Positions 8,856 to 18,053 of a stretch of DNA of 46,468 nucleotides are shown piece by piece. The position numbers and the translations under genes are program-made. The number at the start of each line of letters is the position of its first letter. Within the stretch, counting starts at the first letter, position 1. Source of the DNA: an uncultured Ruminococcus sp. (GTDB lineage: Bacteria > Bacillota > Clostridia > Oscillospirales > Acutalibacteraceae); the NCBI GenBank assembly GCA_902802105.1, contig CADCKR010000025.1:1-46468 (forward strand). The letters run 5' to 3'. Below the pieces are notes generated by a model. It saw only the letters and a program-made list of their open reading frames with translations, did not search any database and was not told the origin of the DNA.

Positions 8856-10286
8856 TCATTCACCGGCGCCTTTTTCCGACTGAGGAAGTGCATCCTTCTT
8901 CGGCGGCATTATCGGTATTTTTATAGTAACTGTAGTTCCCTCGTTTTCCACACTGTCAATATCAAGCGTTCCCTTATGGAGCTTTACTATCTCGTCAGCT
9001 ACAGCAAGGCCGATGCCTGAGCCTCTGACAGTCTGGTTTGCCTTATAGAATTTCTGCTTTATCTTTGGCAGGTGCTCGGCAGGTATGCCGCAGCCGTTAT
9101 CGGCGATCACGATAACGATATTATCATCAGCCTGCTCGATGCTGACGTTTACCACGCCGCCCTCGGAAGAATATTTCAGGGCATTGTCGATAATATTGAT
9201 AAACACCTGTCTCAGCCTGTTCCTGTCACCGATAACAGGCGGCAGCATCTCAGGCTCATCATATACAATGTGCTTGTTCTCGGCGTTCGCCCTCTCCCTC
9301 TGCATATAGATGGACTCATCAAGCTCTGCAAGTATATCTATCTTGTCCATGATAAGCACCATGCGGTCCTGCTGTATCCTTGAAAAGTCGAGCACCTCTT
9401 CAACAATGCCGTTGAGCCTTTCGGTTTCCTTTATGATTATGCTTATGCCCTTCTGCACGGTTTTAAGGTCACGGCAGCCGTCAAGCTGCATAGTCTCGGC
9501 CCAGCCCTTGATAGCGGTGAGCGGAGTCCTCAGCTCGTGCGACACAGAGGATATAAAGTCGTTTTTGAGCTTGTCGGCAGTACCCAGCTCACCCGCCATA
9601 TAGTTTATCGTGTCGCAAAGGTCGCCTATCTCATCATCGTAGAATTTATTTATCCGCGCCTCAAAGTCGCCCTGAGCAATGCGCTTGGCTGTCGTGCTTA
9701 TCTCCTGCACCGGCCGGACGATAGACCGCAGGAAGTATGTGCTCGAAAGGAAAATAAAGAACAGTATCACCACACCGATAAGGCAGACAAACGATATGGA
9801 AATAAATATTTTTCTGTCGGCCTCTTCAAGCGATACAACATATCTTATCGCACCGACCTGTTCGTTGTTATCATCATAAATAACTCTGGTCACGGCCATG
9901 ACATTTTCGCCGGAGCTGAGACTGCCGTGCCAGTCGGCGTATTCATCCTCGGATTTCAGCGCCGCCGTATAGTCGGGCATATTCTGCTGGTTATCAGGTG
10001 CAAAGCCCGTAGAGGTTATGACAACCCTGCCCTCCTCGTTTATGACCATCAGCTCCATAAGCTCCTTGTCAGGGAAATTCTCAACATAGACTCTTGCAGT
10101 GCTTATGAAGTCATCCTTTGAATTGAAGATATTTACCAGCTCGGAAGCACGTCCGTTCAGCACCTGGAATATTCCCCTGTAATATGAATTCTGTATCACG
10201 ATAGCAAACGCCACGACCAGAACAAAGAGGATGATCAGTATTACTCCAAAGGTATTGATCAGCCATCTTTTTGTTATACCTCTCAT
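8856..10286 (-). CDS. Membrane sensor histidine kinase
   Basis: A 476-residue two-component sensor. One transmembrane helix spans about 8-31 and a second about 160-184, flanking an extracellular domain of about 125 residues. A HAMP linker (185-235) follows, then the dimerisation and phosphoacceptor domain with SSVSHELRTPL (His250). The ATP-binding domain has DNALKY, DNGCGIP and GSGIGLAV. It lies 58 bases downstream of its OmpR-type response regulator and downstream of a lipoprotein gene, so all three are likely one signalling operon. The ligand is not predictable. Confidence 0.93.
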   Translation of the reverse strand: MRGITKRWLINTFGVILIILFVLVVAFAIVIQNSYYRGIFQVLNGRASELVNIFNSKDDFISTARVYVENFPDKELMELMVINEEGRVVITSTGFAPDNQQNMPDYTAALKSEDEYADWHGSLSSGENVMAVTRVIYDDNNEQVGAIRYVVSLEEADRKIFISISFVCLIGVVILFFIFLSSTYFLRSIVRPVQEISTTAKRIAQGDFEARINKFYDDEIGDLCDTINYMAGELGTADKLKNDFISSVSHELRTPLTAIKGWAETMQLDGCRDLKTVQKGISIIIKETERLNGIVEEVLDFSRIQQDRMVLIMDKIDILAELDESIYMQRERANAENKHIVYDEPEMLPPVIGDRNRLRQVFINIIDNALKYSSEGGVVNVSIEQADDNIVIVIADNGCGIPAEHLPKIKQKFYKANQTVRGSGIGLAVADEIVKLHKGTLDIDSVENEGTTVTIKIPIMPPKKDALPQSEKGAGE

Positions 10287-10344
10287 AAATTATCCCCCTT
10301 AACAGGCGGAAAGCTTTCTCAGATAAAATATCAATGCAGCCGCA

Positions 10345-11055
10345 TCAGCTCTCTCCTGCTTCCCACTTATATCCCAGTCCCCATACGGTGACGATATATT
10401 TCGGTGATGACGGCGTATCCTCTATCTTCATGCGCAGACGCCTGATATTTACGTCAACGATCTTTTCCTCGCCGACATAAGCCTCGCCCCATACATATTT
10501 GAGGATGGCGCTTCTGTCAAGTGCCTTTCCGGGATTTGAGAAAAAGTGCTCCATGATCTGGAACTCTACCTGGGTAAGCTCTATGAGACGGCCGTTCTTT
10601 TTAAGCGAATGGTTTTTCAGGTTCAGCACGAAAATGCCCGACTGTATTTCCTCCTTGAAATTATTTTCCATGCGCATCTCGGCAATAGCAAGCCGCCTGT
10701 AGAGCGCGTCCACTCTTGCTACAAGCTCTGTCGGGCTGAACGGCTTTGTTATGTAGTCATCAGCTCCAAGCATAAGGCCGGAGACCTTATCCATCTCCTG
10801 AGTACGCGCCGAAAGCATTATTATGCCCAGATTGCCGTTGCGCTTGCGAAGCTCCTTGCACACCTGTAGCCCGTCCTTGCCGGGCATCATTATGTCAAGT
10901 ATAGCAATATCAAAATTGCCGTTTGCCGCCTCATATTTTTCAAGTGCGTCAATGCCGTTTTCGGCTTCCGTCACTGTATAGCCGCCGCGTTCAAGATTGA
11001 TAACTACAAATTCCCTGATGGCGGTCTCGTCCTCTGCTACAAGTATCTTTTTCAT
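10345..11055 (-). CDS. OmpR/PhoB-type response regulator
   Basis: A 236-residue DNA-binding regulator. The receiver domain has the acidic pair at 8-10 (AEDET), the phosphoacceptor Asp54 in AILDIMMPGKDG and the conserved Lys in DYITKPFSP. The C-terminal winged helix ends with VNIRRLRMKIE and TVWGLGYKWEA, typical of the OmpR family. It sits between the lipoprotein gene and the histidine kinase, in the same direction, and is the obvious partner of that kinase. Its targets are not visible here. Confidence 0.95.
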   Translation of the reverse strand: MKKILVAEDETAIREFVVINLERGGYTVTEAENGIDALEKYEAANGNFDIAILDIMMPGKDGLQVCKELRKRNGNLGIIMLSARTQEMDKVSGLMLGADDYITKPFSPTELVARVDALYRRLAIAEMRMENNFKEEIQSGIFVLNLKNHSLKKNGRLIELTQVEFQIMEHFFSNPGKALDRSAILKYVWGEAYVGEEKIVDVNIRRLRMKIEDTPSSPKYIVTVWGLGYKWEAGES

Positions 11056-11083
11056 ATATTTACCTCTCTTTATCAGTTCAGTG

Positions 11084-12874
11084 TCAGATAAGAAGCACAG
11101 CTTCCTGCAATTCCTTTTCGGTAATGTTCAGCTTTTCGTCCGCGCTTGTAAGATAAATGACCGCCGCATACACCGCATTGCTTTTTTCGGAATAAATATC
11201 AAGCAGTATCCTGCCGCTGTGGTCGGTCTCCTTCCACTGCTGCTCATTATAGCGGCTTATCAGCAGCAGCTTGTCGCCAAGCGAAGAGGTCTTTGAGTTC
11301 CACAGATAGAAAGTCATTTCTCTTGTTTCGGCGTCGCTTCTTGCCGTCACGGTGTTAAGCCATCTGTCCGGCATTACAAAATAGTAGCCGTCCTTCATAT
11401 TCATTACGGTATTCAGCGCAACATTCGACTTTCTTTCTCTTGCGTTGTAATTGCACCATACCGTAAGGTTGCATACATACGCACCGTTTTCATCCGTCGA
11501 TGCATTCATAGGAGCAGAAACAGGCACCTCAATAATCTCATCACCGTTGATGTCACGTGAGAATATCGCTTCCGTCCTCATCGTGGGATTGACGTATGCG
11601 CCGCCTTCACTTCTTTTTACTATCGGGTCGATAAGTTCATCACTAAGGTTATCGTAATAGACCATCTGAGTACAGAAGGTATTATCACTTCGCTTACAGT
11701 CGATAACAACGCCCTTTTTGCTGAGTATTGCATTTGCATCAAACTTTTTCGGGATATTCTTCCTTTCTGTACCGCTCTCTTCCGCGGACTGCTCGTCAAC
11801 AGAGCCTGCGTCCTCATGCGTTTCCGTTGATGCATCATCGGAAGTCATGCTTACTTCCGGATCATCGCCTTCATCTGCGCTTTCATCCTTGGACGCATCA
11901 CCTTCGGCAGCACTTTCATCCTTGGATGCATCGCTTTCATCTGCACTTTCATCTTTGGATGCATCGCCTTCGGCAGCACTTTCATCTTTGGATGCATCAC
12001 CTTCGGCAGAGCTTTCATCCTTGGACGCATCGCTTTCATCTGCACTTTCATCTTTGGATGCATCACCTTCGGCAGAGCTTTCGTCGGTGCTTTCCGTTCC
12101 GGATGTATCCGATCTTGCGCCGCTTGCCGTCAGCTTTATCTCAGAGGGCTTTATCTCAGTATTTATAGCCACATCTCCGACAATAATATTGGAGAAGGCT
12201 ATGACCTCAGAATCAAGCTCAAGGGAATACTTGCCCACCGGACGCTTATCAGGATCAGAATATTGCAGCAGCGTTGCCGCTGAGGGCGTATCCTGAGTGC
12301 TGAGAGAGAGCAGGAGGATATCGTCTGTTGCATCGTTTGTCATATCAACGATCGCAAGATCATCGTAGGTCTCGTCGATGCTCATTTCATAGACCTCATC
12401 CTTATCAAACGAATAAGCAGTAAGAGACTTATGCGCCGAGTTGTAGCTTGTCCAGCCGATAACTATTTCCTCGCGCTTGTCTGCATTGATGTCACAGAAA
12501 AGCACCCTGTCAACGCCGGAGCTGTTGTTCGTATATGTACCGAGGCACTTCCACTGTTCATTTGAATAAGAGATTATCGAAACATTCAGCTTTGAATCGT
12601 TCTCGGTAGAATAAAGCGCAAGCGCGTATTCATTGTCGGTATTTTCATTTCTTAAAATTATCGCAGAACGGTTCACGCCCTTTTGCGGGTATTTAAGGTT
12701 ATAAGTTCCGCCTGCTTCACGTGAGATTATATCCTGTATGGCCGCCTTGTCTCCTGTCGGCCTCGGCGGATGCAGCAGCGAATCGCCGTCAGCCGCAAAT
12801 CCGGAACAGCCGCTCAGCGCAAGCAGTCCTGCCGCCATCAGCAGGGCTCCTGTTTTTTTAGCTTTCTTCAACAA
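11084..12874 (-). CDS. Repeat-containing lipoprotein of the two-component operon
   Basis: A protein of about 596 residues with a lipoprotein signal peptide (LLALSGCSG lipobox). An N-terminal half contains a beta-propeller-like [16 protein letters not shown] segment, a Ser/Asp/Glu-rich linker holds six 11-residue units (pattern [10 protein letters not shown]), and a C-terminal half contains [15 protein letters not shown], reminiscent of FG-GAP or VCBS repeats. The frame opens with ATG at 12883, but that ATG touches GGAGG directly; a TTG at 12874 lies nine bases from GGAGG and is preferred. It overlaps the 3' end of trmB and precedes the response regulator and kinase, so it may be an extracytoplasmic accessory of that system. 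No family is recognised with confidence. Confidence 0.8.
   Translation of the reverse strand: MLKKAKKTGALLMAAGLLALSGCSGFAADGDSLLHPPRPTGDKAAIQDIISREAGGTYNLKYPQKGVNRSAIILRNENTDNEYALALYSTENDSKLNVSIISYSNEQWKCLGTYTNNSSGVDRVLFCDINADKREEIVIGWTSYNSAHKSLTAYSFDKDEVYEMSIDETYDDLAIVDMTNDATDDILLLSLSTQDTPSAATLLQYSDPDKRPVGKYSLELDSEVIAFSNIIVGDVAINTEIKPSEIKLTASGARSDTSGTESTDESSAEGDASKDESADESDASKDESSAEGDASKDESAAEGDASKDESADESDASKDESAAEGDASKDESADEGDDPEVSMTSDDASTETHEDAGSVDEQSAEESGTERKNIPKKFDANAILSKKGVVIDCKRSDNTFCTQMVYYDNLSDELIDPIVKRSEGGAYVNPTMRTEAIFSRDINGDEIIEVPVSAPMNASTDENGAYVCNLTVWCNYNARERKSNVALNTVMNMKDGYYFVMPDRWLNTVTARSDAETREMTFYLWNSKTSSLGDKLLLISRYNEQQWKETDHSGRILLDIYSEKSNAVYAAVIYLTSADEKLNITEKELQEAVLLI
11870..12083. 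repeat. 33-bp coding tandem repeat in the lipoprotein gene
   Basis: About six in-frame copies of a 33-base unit encode 11-residue blocks alternating between [10 protein letters not shown] and [11 protein letters not shown] types. The copies are near-identical at DNA level, so the array could expand or contract without a frameshift. Confidence 0.85.
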
Positions 12875-13553
12875 TTTGATCATCCTCCGTAGGAAGGTCA
12901 GTTTTGACTGCTATCAGAAATTTTATCTTTATTCCCTCGTCAGAAAACATTTTTTCATGCTCTGTAACTATATTGTGCTCATATCCCGAACCGTGAAGGT
13001 CGTAAGTCTTATATACTACGGCAAAGCCGCACTGAGCAAAATATTCAAGGCTTTCTGCAAACAATTCATCATCATCTGTCTTGAAGTGTATCTCGCCGCC
13101 GTCCTTCAGAAACGTGCGGTATTTCATAAGCTGACGGGTATGTGTAAGACGGCGTTTTTTGTGCTTAGGGCGCGGCCACGGATTGCAGAAGTTTATGTAT
13201 ATCCTGTCCGCCACATCGTCCTCTCCGAGCATCATGTCGATCCTTTCTATGTTGTGGGCGGTCAGCAGGACATTATCCGGCTCTCTTTTTCCCTCTGCAT
13301 AGACTTTTTCAACATTGCGCTTTGCAAGGCCAAGCATTTCATATTTGATATCCACTGCAAGATAGTTATGTTCAGGGTCGCCGAATGCCGCCTTCGACAC
13401 AAAGCCGCCCTTGCCGCAGCCAAGCTCGATATAAAGCGGCTGCTGTTTTGGGAAGCGCTGCTTCCATTTGTTTTTGAGAAGGTCAGGCTCTTTTACAAAA
13501 AAGCTGCTTGCCTCCAGTTCGGGCTTTGCCCAAGGTTTATGCCTTATCCTCAT
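12858..13553 (-). CDS. trmB: tRNA (guanine-N7)-methyltransferase
   Basis: Forms 7-methylguanosine at position 46 of tRNAs. The 231-residue protein begins [13 protein letters not shown], shows the SAM-binding segment [12 protein letters not shown] and the family-defining [19 protein letters not shown] motif, followed by FKTDDDELF. The start ATG is preceded by GAGGAAAA. It is the first gene of the leftward operon that continues with the lipoprotein and two-component genes. Upstream is the repeat-filled divergent intergenic region. Confidence 0.96.
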   Translation of the reverse strand: MRIRHKPWAKPELEASSFFVKEPDLLKNKWKQRFPKQQPLYIELGCGKGGFVSKAAFGDPEHNYLAVDIKYEMLGLAKRNVEKVYAEGKREPDNVLLTAHNIERIDMMLGEDDVADRIYINFCNPWPRPKHKKRRLTHTRQLMKYRTFLKDGGEIHFKTDDDELFAESLEYFAQCGFAVVYKTYDLHGSGYEHNIVTEHEKMFSDEGIKIKFLIAVKTDLPTEDDQIVEES

Positions 13554-13732
13554 TTTTCCTCATTCCTGTCATAATGCCGTTTGCCTCCGATGCGGAATTT
13601 TATTTCCTTCCGGAGAAAATAACAGCTTTAATTTTTCGTTATCCTTCATTGTATCAGATTATATTCAATATTATTTTCTTTATTAGAATTATCGCCCCTA
13701 TATTATAAAAATTTTCCCTCCCCGCCGACGGG

Positions 13733-13828
13733 CGGCAGCGCAGAGCCTGCGCTCCCGATTCGGCGCAGAGCCTGCGCTCCCAATTCGGCGGCAAGCTGCC
13801 GCTCCCGATTCGGCGCAGAGCCTGCGCA
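13733..13828. repeat. Cluster of short palindromic hairpin modules
   Basis: Four consecutive modules have the form GGCGCAGAGCCTGCGC or GGCGGCAAGCTGCCG, each followed by TCCC or ACCC and (G/A)ATTCG. Each is a perfect small hairpin: GCGCAG pairs with CTGCGC around AGC, and CGGCA pairs with TGCCG around AGC or AG. The stem sequence differs between module types but pairing is kept. The region between trmB and the SPOCS gene (13554-14210) holds no credible gene; the small minus-strand frames here are repeat shadows. Confidence 0.7.
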
Positions 13829-13941
13829 CCCGATTCGCTTCTTGTTCAACACATACTGTAGTCCGTGCCGCCGCGGAAAGTAAATCAGCGTCTGTAAATA
13901 AAGTTTTTGCAAAGCACCGCGAATGCACCTGCTTCTACGGG
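13829..13941. repeat. Mosaic intergenic repeat, copy A
   Basis: A 113-base unit running from CCCGATTCGCTTCTTG to CTTCTACGGG. It recurs as copy B with exactly the same length 128 bases downstream, as copy C at 35387-35501 and, inverted, as copy D at 22098-22300. Shared blocks are TTCAACACATAC, CAGCGTCTGT, TTTGCAAAGCACCGCGAATG and CACCTGCTTCTACGGG. Confidence 0.8.
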
Positions 13942-13956
13942 CGGCAAGCTGCCGCT

Positions 13957-14152
13957 CCCGATTCGCTTCTTGTTCAACACATACTGTAGTTCGTGCCGCC
14001 GCGGCAAGTAAATCAGCGTCTGTGAAAGAATGTTCGTCAAAAGACCGCAAATATACCTGCTTCTACGGGACTATCTAACGAATGAGCAGAACAAAGCGAG
14101 TGTAAACGAGCGGAGCGGAAAGGGCACCGGCAGCTTGCCGGCGGAGCCGGAA
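13957..14152. repeat. Mosaic intergenic repeat, copy B with 3' extension
   Basis: The first 113 bases (13957-14069) repeat copy A. They continue into a segment shared with copy C: 14055-14119 is identical to 35487-35551 over 65 bases, including the AACGAATGAGCAGAACAAAG block. The unit ends in a GC-rich hairpin (CACCGGCAGCTTGCCGGCG). Confidence 0.85.
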
Positions 14153-14210
14153 TAAATGCATCGGCGGGTGAATATAAATACATAGAAAAAACTGTGAGAG
14201 GATGCGTAAC

Positions 14211-15749
14211 ATGGAATATCAGCTTACCAGAGAAGTGTGCAAAACCCCGGAAACCATCTTTGAGGGCGCCAAGGAAATGCCTGTTGATCTTGACCTGAGC
14301 CTGCCCGATTACTGCCCCGATATAGAAAAGATACTTAAATGCCGTATCAGTCCGGGCATAACCTCAAGAAATATATCAGGCGATATGCTTGAAGTCGAGG
14401 GCAATGTGCTGATAAGCCTTTATTATCTTGACTCAAAAAAGCAGGCGGTAAGGCTTTGCGAGCATTCAAGTCCGTTTTCGTGCAGCTTTGCATTGAAGCC
14501 CGGCTCTGATGACGCTGTGGCTATGCTCAGGCTTAAAACGGAGTATCTTAATTGCCGCGCGGTGAGTCCGAGAAGAGTTGATATACACGGGGCTTTTTCG
14601 ATACTTGCCAATGTTCAGGCGGCCGCCGACCAGGAGTATTACAGCAGCATCCAGGGGGATGATATTCAGCAAAGAAAGACTGTCCAGACCGTCAGCAGGC
14701 TTTGCGCTACAGGTCAGCAGCAGTTCTCCATTACCGAGGTGCTTGATATCGGTCAGGGAAAGGGCTTCCCCGAAAGCATACTCCGCAGCGAGCTTTCTGT
14801 AAGCTGTGACAGCGTGAAGGCGCTGACAGACAAGCTTATGATCAGCGGTGAGGCGGTTTTAAGGATATTGTACGTCACTGATATCGAAAGCGGCTCACAG
14901 GATGTTATGACATTCAATATCCCGTTCTCTCAGGTGCTTGACGCCAAGGGCATAACCGACACGACCACAAATGATGTTACTATAGAGGTAATGAATTATG
15001 ATACGGCGCTGAAATCCGAATATGACGAGAACAGTACGCTTGTTACTCTTGACGCCAAGCTTTGCGCTTCTGTTATTGCAGCCGAGGATGTACCTGTAGA
15101 GCTTGTTGAGGATGCGTATTCGACCGACTACGAGCTTGAGATCGAAAAAAAGCAGTATAAATTCACGCACCTCATATCACTTCTGAATGAGGATGTTTCG
15201 GTAAAGAGCGAGGTAAGCACCGGCGACTGCGGTCTGAGCAGGGTAATAGACCTCTGGTGCGACAATGTAAGCAGTATGTGGGTGTATGAGAATGAGCAGT
15301 TTACGGTAAAGGGCAAGGCAGGGTGCTGTATTCTGGCGCTTGACAGCGACGGAGTGCCGTTTTATGTGGAAAGACCGCTTGATTTTACGGTAACTCCGGA
15401 GTTTGCAGGAGAAGTTCAGTCGCCGTCCGGCAGGGTAGATGTAAGGCCTATGGGGATCTCGTTCCGCATAACCGGCGACAACAGCGTTGAGATCAAGCTG
15501 GACATGAAGCTTACCGGCAGCATTACCGAACAGAAGACCATGCGCGGGATAGTAAGCGTACACAGCAATGATGACCGCTGCCGCATGAAGGACAAGGCCG
15601 CAGCCCTGACGCTTTATTTTGCTGAAAAGGGTGAATCTCTCTGGGACATAGCCTGCGCCTACTGCACCTCTGTTGAGGCCATAAAGCTTGAAAATGAAAT
15701 GACCGAGGATCTTATCACTGCCGACGGCATGATACTGATCCCGATGTGA
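14211..15749 (+). CDS. SPOCS (DUF3794) and LysM domain protein, probable spore coat/cortex protein
   Basis: A 512-residue protein with repeated SPOCS/DUF3794-type segments, including an N-terminal LDLSLPDYCPDIEKILKC block, and a C-terminal LysM module (EKGESLWDIACAYCTSVE). Families with this architecture occur in spore-forming Firmicutes and bind spore peptidoglycan or coat layers; that role is inferred here. The ATG at 14202 abuts the GAGAGG ribosome binding site, so the ATG at 14211 (MEYQLTREV) is chosen. spoIVA follows 19 bases after the stop, which strongly supports a sporulation role. Confidence 0.9.
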   Translation: MEYQLTREVCKTPETIFEGAKEMPVDLDLSLPDYCPDIEKILKCRISPGITSRNISGDMLEVEGNVLISLYYLDSKKQAVRLCEHSSPFSCSFALKPGSDDAVAMLRLKTEYLNCRAVSPRRVDIHGAFSILANVQAAADQEYYSSIQGDDIQQRKTVQTVSRLCATGQQQFSITEVLDIGQGKGFPESILRSELSVSCDSVKALTDKLMISGEAVLRILYVTDIESGSQDVMTFNIPFSQVLDAKGITDTTTNDVTIEVMNYDTALKSEYDENSTLVTLDAKLCASVIAAEDVPVELVEDAYSTDYELEIEKKQYKFTHLISLLNEDVSVKSEVSTGDCGLSRVIDLWCDNVSSMWVYENEQFTVKGKAGCCILALDSDGVPFYVERPLDFTVTPEFAGEVQSPSGRVDVRPMGISFRITGDNSVEIKLDMKLTGSITEQKTMRGIVSVHSNDDRCRMKDKAAALTLYFAEKGESLWDIACAYCTSVEAIKLENEMTEDLITADGMILIPM

Positions 15750-15768
15750 TAAAGGGAGGAGAGCGTAT

Positions 15769-17247
15769 ATGGAAGAGATGAACGTGTACAAGGATATCTC
15801 AAAAAGAACAAACGGTGATATTTATCTCGGCATCGTGGGACCCGTCCGTACAGGAAAATCCACCTTTATAAAGCGGTTCATGGATACTCTTGTTATACCG
15901 AATATCGCAGACGGCGAGCAGCGAGGCAGAGCTACCGATGAGCTTCCGCAGTCGGCTGCCGGCAAGACTATAATGACCACCGAGCCTAAGTTTATTCCCG
16001 AAAACGCCGTTGAGGTAACACTTGAAGGCAATGCAAGTTTCCGTGTAAGGATGATCGACTGTGTAGGATATATCGTACCGAGCGCTTTGGGCTACATAGA
16101 GGACGAAGCGCCTCGTATGGTAAAAACGCCCTGGTTTGAAGATGCGATACCCTTTGACATGGCAGCAGAGATAGGCACCAAAAAGGTAATTACCGATCAT
16201 TCGACTATAGGTCTGGTAATAACCACCGACGGAAGCATAAGCGACATTGACCGCGAGGAATATGAGGAAGCCGAGGAAAGAGTCATAAACGAACTAAAGG
16301 AAATAAACAAGCCCTTTATCGTGCTGCTGAATGCCGTTGAGCCGCATTCAAGGGAGGTGATCGGGCTTTCGTCAAGGCTGAGTGAAAAATACGGCGTTCC
16401 GGTAGAGCCGGTGAGCTGCATGGATCTGGACGAAAACGAGATAAAGCGCATACTTGCAAGAGTTTTGTTTGAATTTCCCGTCAAGGAGATCAAAGTGGAT
16501 ATGCCGCGCTGGATAAGCGGGCTTGAAAAGGATCACTGGCTGCGCAGCAGGCTGTTTTCGGTGATACAGGGCAGCGCGCAGAATATACGCAGGCTGCGTG
16601 AGGTAAGCGATGCGGCAGTGAATATATCCGGCTGTGAATATGTTGTCCGCGCAGAAACGAGCTCTGTTGACCTTGGTTCCGGCAGAGCGCGGCTGAGGGT
16701 AGATCTGGACGGTTCGCTTTTCTACAAGGTGCTTGGCGAAAAAACAGGATTTGATATCCATGACGAGGGCGGACTTCTGGATGTTATGCTGGAGCTTTCC
16801 GGCGTCAAGAAAAAATTTGAGCGCCTGCGTCAGGCATACGATGATGTAAATGAAACAGGCTACGGGATAGTTATGCCGACCATGGATGAGCTTACGCTTG
16901 AAGACCCGGAGATAATCAAGCAGGGCGGCAGATACGGAGTACGTCTGAGAGCGAATGCGCCGTCTATCCACCTGATGAAGACCACCATAAAAACGGAGAT
17001 AACTCCGATAGTAGGTTCGGAGCAGCAGTCCGAGGAGCTTGTGGGCTATCTTCTCAAGGAATTTGAGGAGGAACCGTCAAAGCTCTGGGAGTCAAATATT
17101 TTCGGCAAGTCGCTGCACGAGCTTGTCAACGAGGGATTGCAGAACAAGCTTTATCGTATGCCTGCCGATGCCCGCAAGAAGATGAAGGAAACTATCGAGC
17201 GCATCATAAACGACGGCTGCAACGGCCTTATCTGCATTATCCTGTAA
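15769..17247 (+). CDS. spoIVA: Stage IV sporulation protein A, spore coat scaffold ATPase
   Basis: A 492-residue protein matching SpoIVA across its length. The N-terminus (VYKDISKRTNGDIYLGIVG) carries a Walker A motif GPVRTGKST at about 24-32. Further family segments are MTTEPKFIPE, RMIDCVGY and the C-terminal NDGCNGLICIIL. In Bacillus, SpoIVA hydrolyses ATP to polymerise on the forespore surface as the basement of the coat. The start has GGAGGAGAG upstream. It follows the SPOCS/LysM gene closely, so the two are probably one mother-cell transcript. I could not identify a convincing sigma-E promoter. Confidence 0.97.
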   Translation: MEEMNVYKDISKRTNGDIYLGIVGPVRTGKSTFIKRFMDTLVIPNIADGEQRGRATDELPQSAAGKTIMTTEPKFIPENAVEVTLEGNASFRVRMIDCVGYIVPSALGYIEDEAPRMVKTPWFEDAIPFDMAAEIGTKKVITDHSTIGLVITTDGSISDIDREEYEEAEERVINELKEINKPFIVLLNAVEPHSREVIGLSSRLSEKYGVPVEPVSCMDLDENEIKRILARVLFEFPVKEIKVDMPRWISGLEKDHWLRSRLFSVIQGSAQNIRRLREVSDAAVNISGCEYVVRAETSSVDLGSGRARLRVDLDGSLFYKVLGEKTGFDIHDEGGLLDVMLELSGVKKKFERLRQAYDDVNETGYGIVMPTMDELTLEDPEIIKQGGRYGVRLRANAPSIHLMKTTIKTEITPIVGSEQQSEELVGYLLKEFEEEPSKLWESNIFGKSLHELVNEGLQNKLYRMPADARKKMKETIERIINDGCNGLICIIL

Positions 17248-17264
17248 CCATTGCGCAGCATTGA

Positions 17265-17368
17265 TTTCCGCGCTTGCTCTGCGCCGAATCGGCACCGGCA
17301 GATCAAATTCAGCGGTTTTAGGAAGGGTTTCCCCCGTGTACCTCGCCGGCGCGAATTTGATTTCCGTG
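17265..17368. repeat. Intergenic repeats between spoIVA and the cyclophilin gene
   Basis: The left part contains TCTGCGCCGAATCGG, an inverted fragment of the hairpin modules at 13733. The right part, read on the minus strand, carries CACGGAAATCAAATTCGCGC, then GGGGGAAAC and CTTCCTAAAACCGCTGAA. These blocks match 35331-35364 and 28436-28531, defining a second dispersed repeat family. Confidence 0.7.
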
Positions 17369-17386
17369 CGCTTGCTGTTAATTGAC

Positions 17387-17415
17387 TTGATTATTTTCAA
17401 AAAATAGGGTAAAAT
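17387..17415 (+). promoter_or_regulatory. Sigma-A promoter of the cyclophilin gene
   Basis: TTGATT (17387-17392) and TAAAAT (17410-17415) are spaced by 17 bases, 38 bases ahead of the start codon. Confidence 0.65.
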
Positions 17416-17452
17416 AGAAGATACTATAAAAACAAAAAAGGAAGGCGATATC

Positions 17453-17974
17453 ATGGCACAGAATCCTGTCGTGACCATCAAAATGCAGAACGGAAAGACC
17501 ATAAGGGCGGAGCTTTATCCAGATTCAGCGCCCAACACGGTAAATAATTTCATCAGCCTTGTAAATTCGGGCTACTACAACGGACTGACCTTTCACAGAG
17601 TTATCTATAACTTTATGATACAGGGCGGCTGTCCGGAGGGCACAGGCAGAGGCGGCCCCGGCTATCACATCAAGGGCGAGTTTGCGCAGAACGGCTTCAG
17701 GAATGACATTAAACACACTGCGGGAGTTCTTTCAATGGCAAGGGCTATGTTCCCGGATTCGGCCGGCTCACAGTTCTTTATCATGCACAAGGATGCGCCG
17801 CACCTTGACGGAGCCTATGCTGCTTTCGGCAAGGTGATCGAGGGCATGGACGTTGTAAACGAGATAGCAGCCTGCGATACGGATTTTTCCGACAAGCCGC
17901 TTGATCCTCAGATAATGCAGAGCGTTACTGTAGATACCTTCGGCGTCACATATCCGGAGCCTGAGAAGGTCTGA
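17453..17974 (+). CDS. Cyclophilin-type peptidyl-prolyl cis-trans isomerase
   Basis: A 173-residue cytoplasmic cyclophilin with no signal peptide. Catalytic-site segments are [47 protein letters not shown] and [13 protein letters not shown]. These enzymes speed proline isomerisation during folding. The start is preceded by AAGGAAGGCG. It has its own promoter and a strong terminator, so it is a single-gene transcript. Confidence 0.95.
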   Translation: MAQNPVVTIKMQNGKTIRAELYPDSAPNTVNNFISLVNSGYYNGLTFHRVIYNFMIQGGCPEGTGRGGPGYHIKGEFAQNGFRNDIKHTAGVLSMARAMFPDSAGSQFFIMHKDAPHLDGAYAAFGKVIEGMDVVNEIAACDTDFSDKPLDPQIMQSVTVDTFGVTYPEPEKV

Positions 17975-17990
17975 TATTATATATAACCGC

Positions 17991-18030
17991 AAAACCGGCA
18001 CAGCAGCCTTGTTAATGTTGTGCCGGTTTT
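17991..18030. terminator. Intrinsic terminator between convergent cyclophilin and mtaB genes
   Basis: AAAACCGGCACA (17991-18002) pairs with TGTGCCGGTTTT (18019-18030). A and T tracts on both sides suggest bidirectional use. Confidence 0.85.
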
Positions 18031-18053
18031 TGTTATCCTGCAGCTGCCGATCA

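Noticed and set aside
11718-12296. Ser/Ala/Leu-rich plus-strand frames opposite the lipoprotein repeats
   Set aside because: They are produced by the 33-base tandem repeat being open in several frames; sequence is low-complexity with no start signal.
13698-14050. Two minus-strand frames rich in Arg and Ala
   Set aside because: They read through the palindromic repeat modules and copy A/B; their similarity to each other is due to the DNA repeat.
13733-14152. CRISPR array
   Set aside because: Repeats are close together and palindromic, but spacers are not unique and units vary in length; no cas genes are present.
14140-14210. Sigma-E promoter for the SPOCS-spoIVA operon
   Set aside because: Candidate -10 like CATAGAAA was seen, but no -35 at acceptable spacing.
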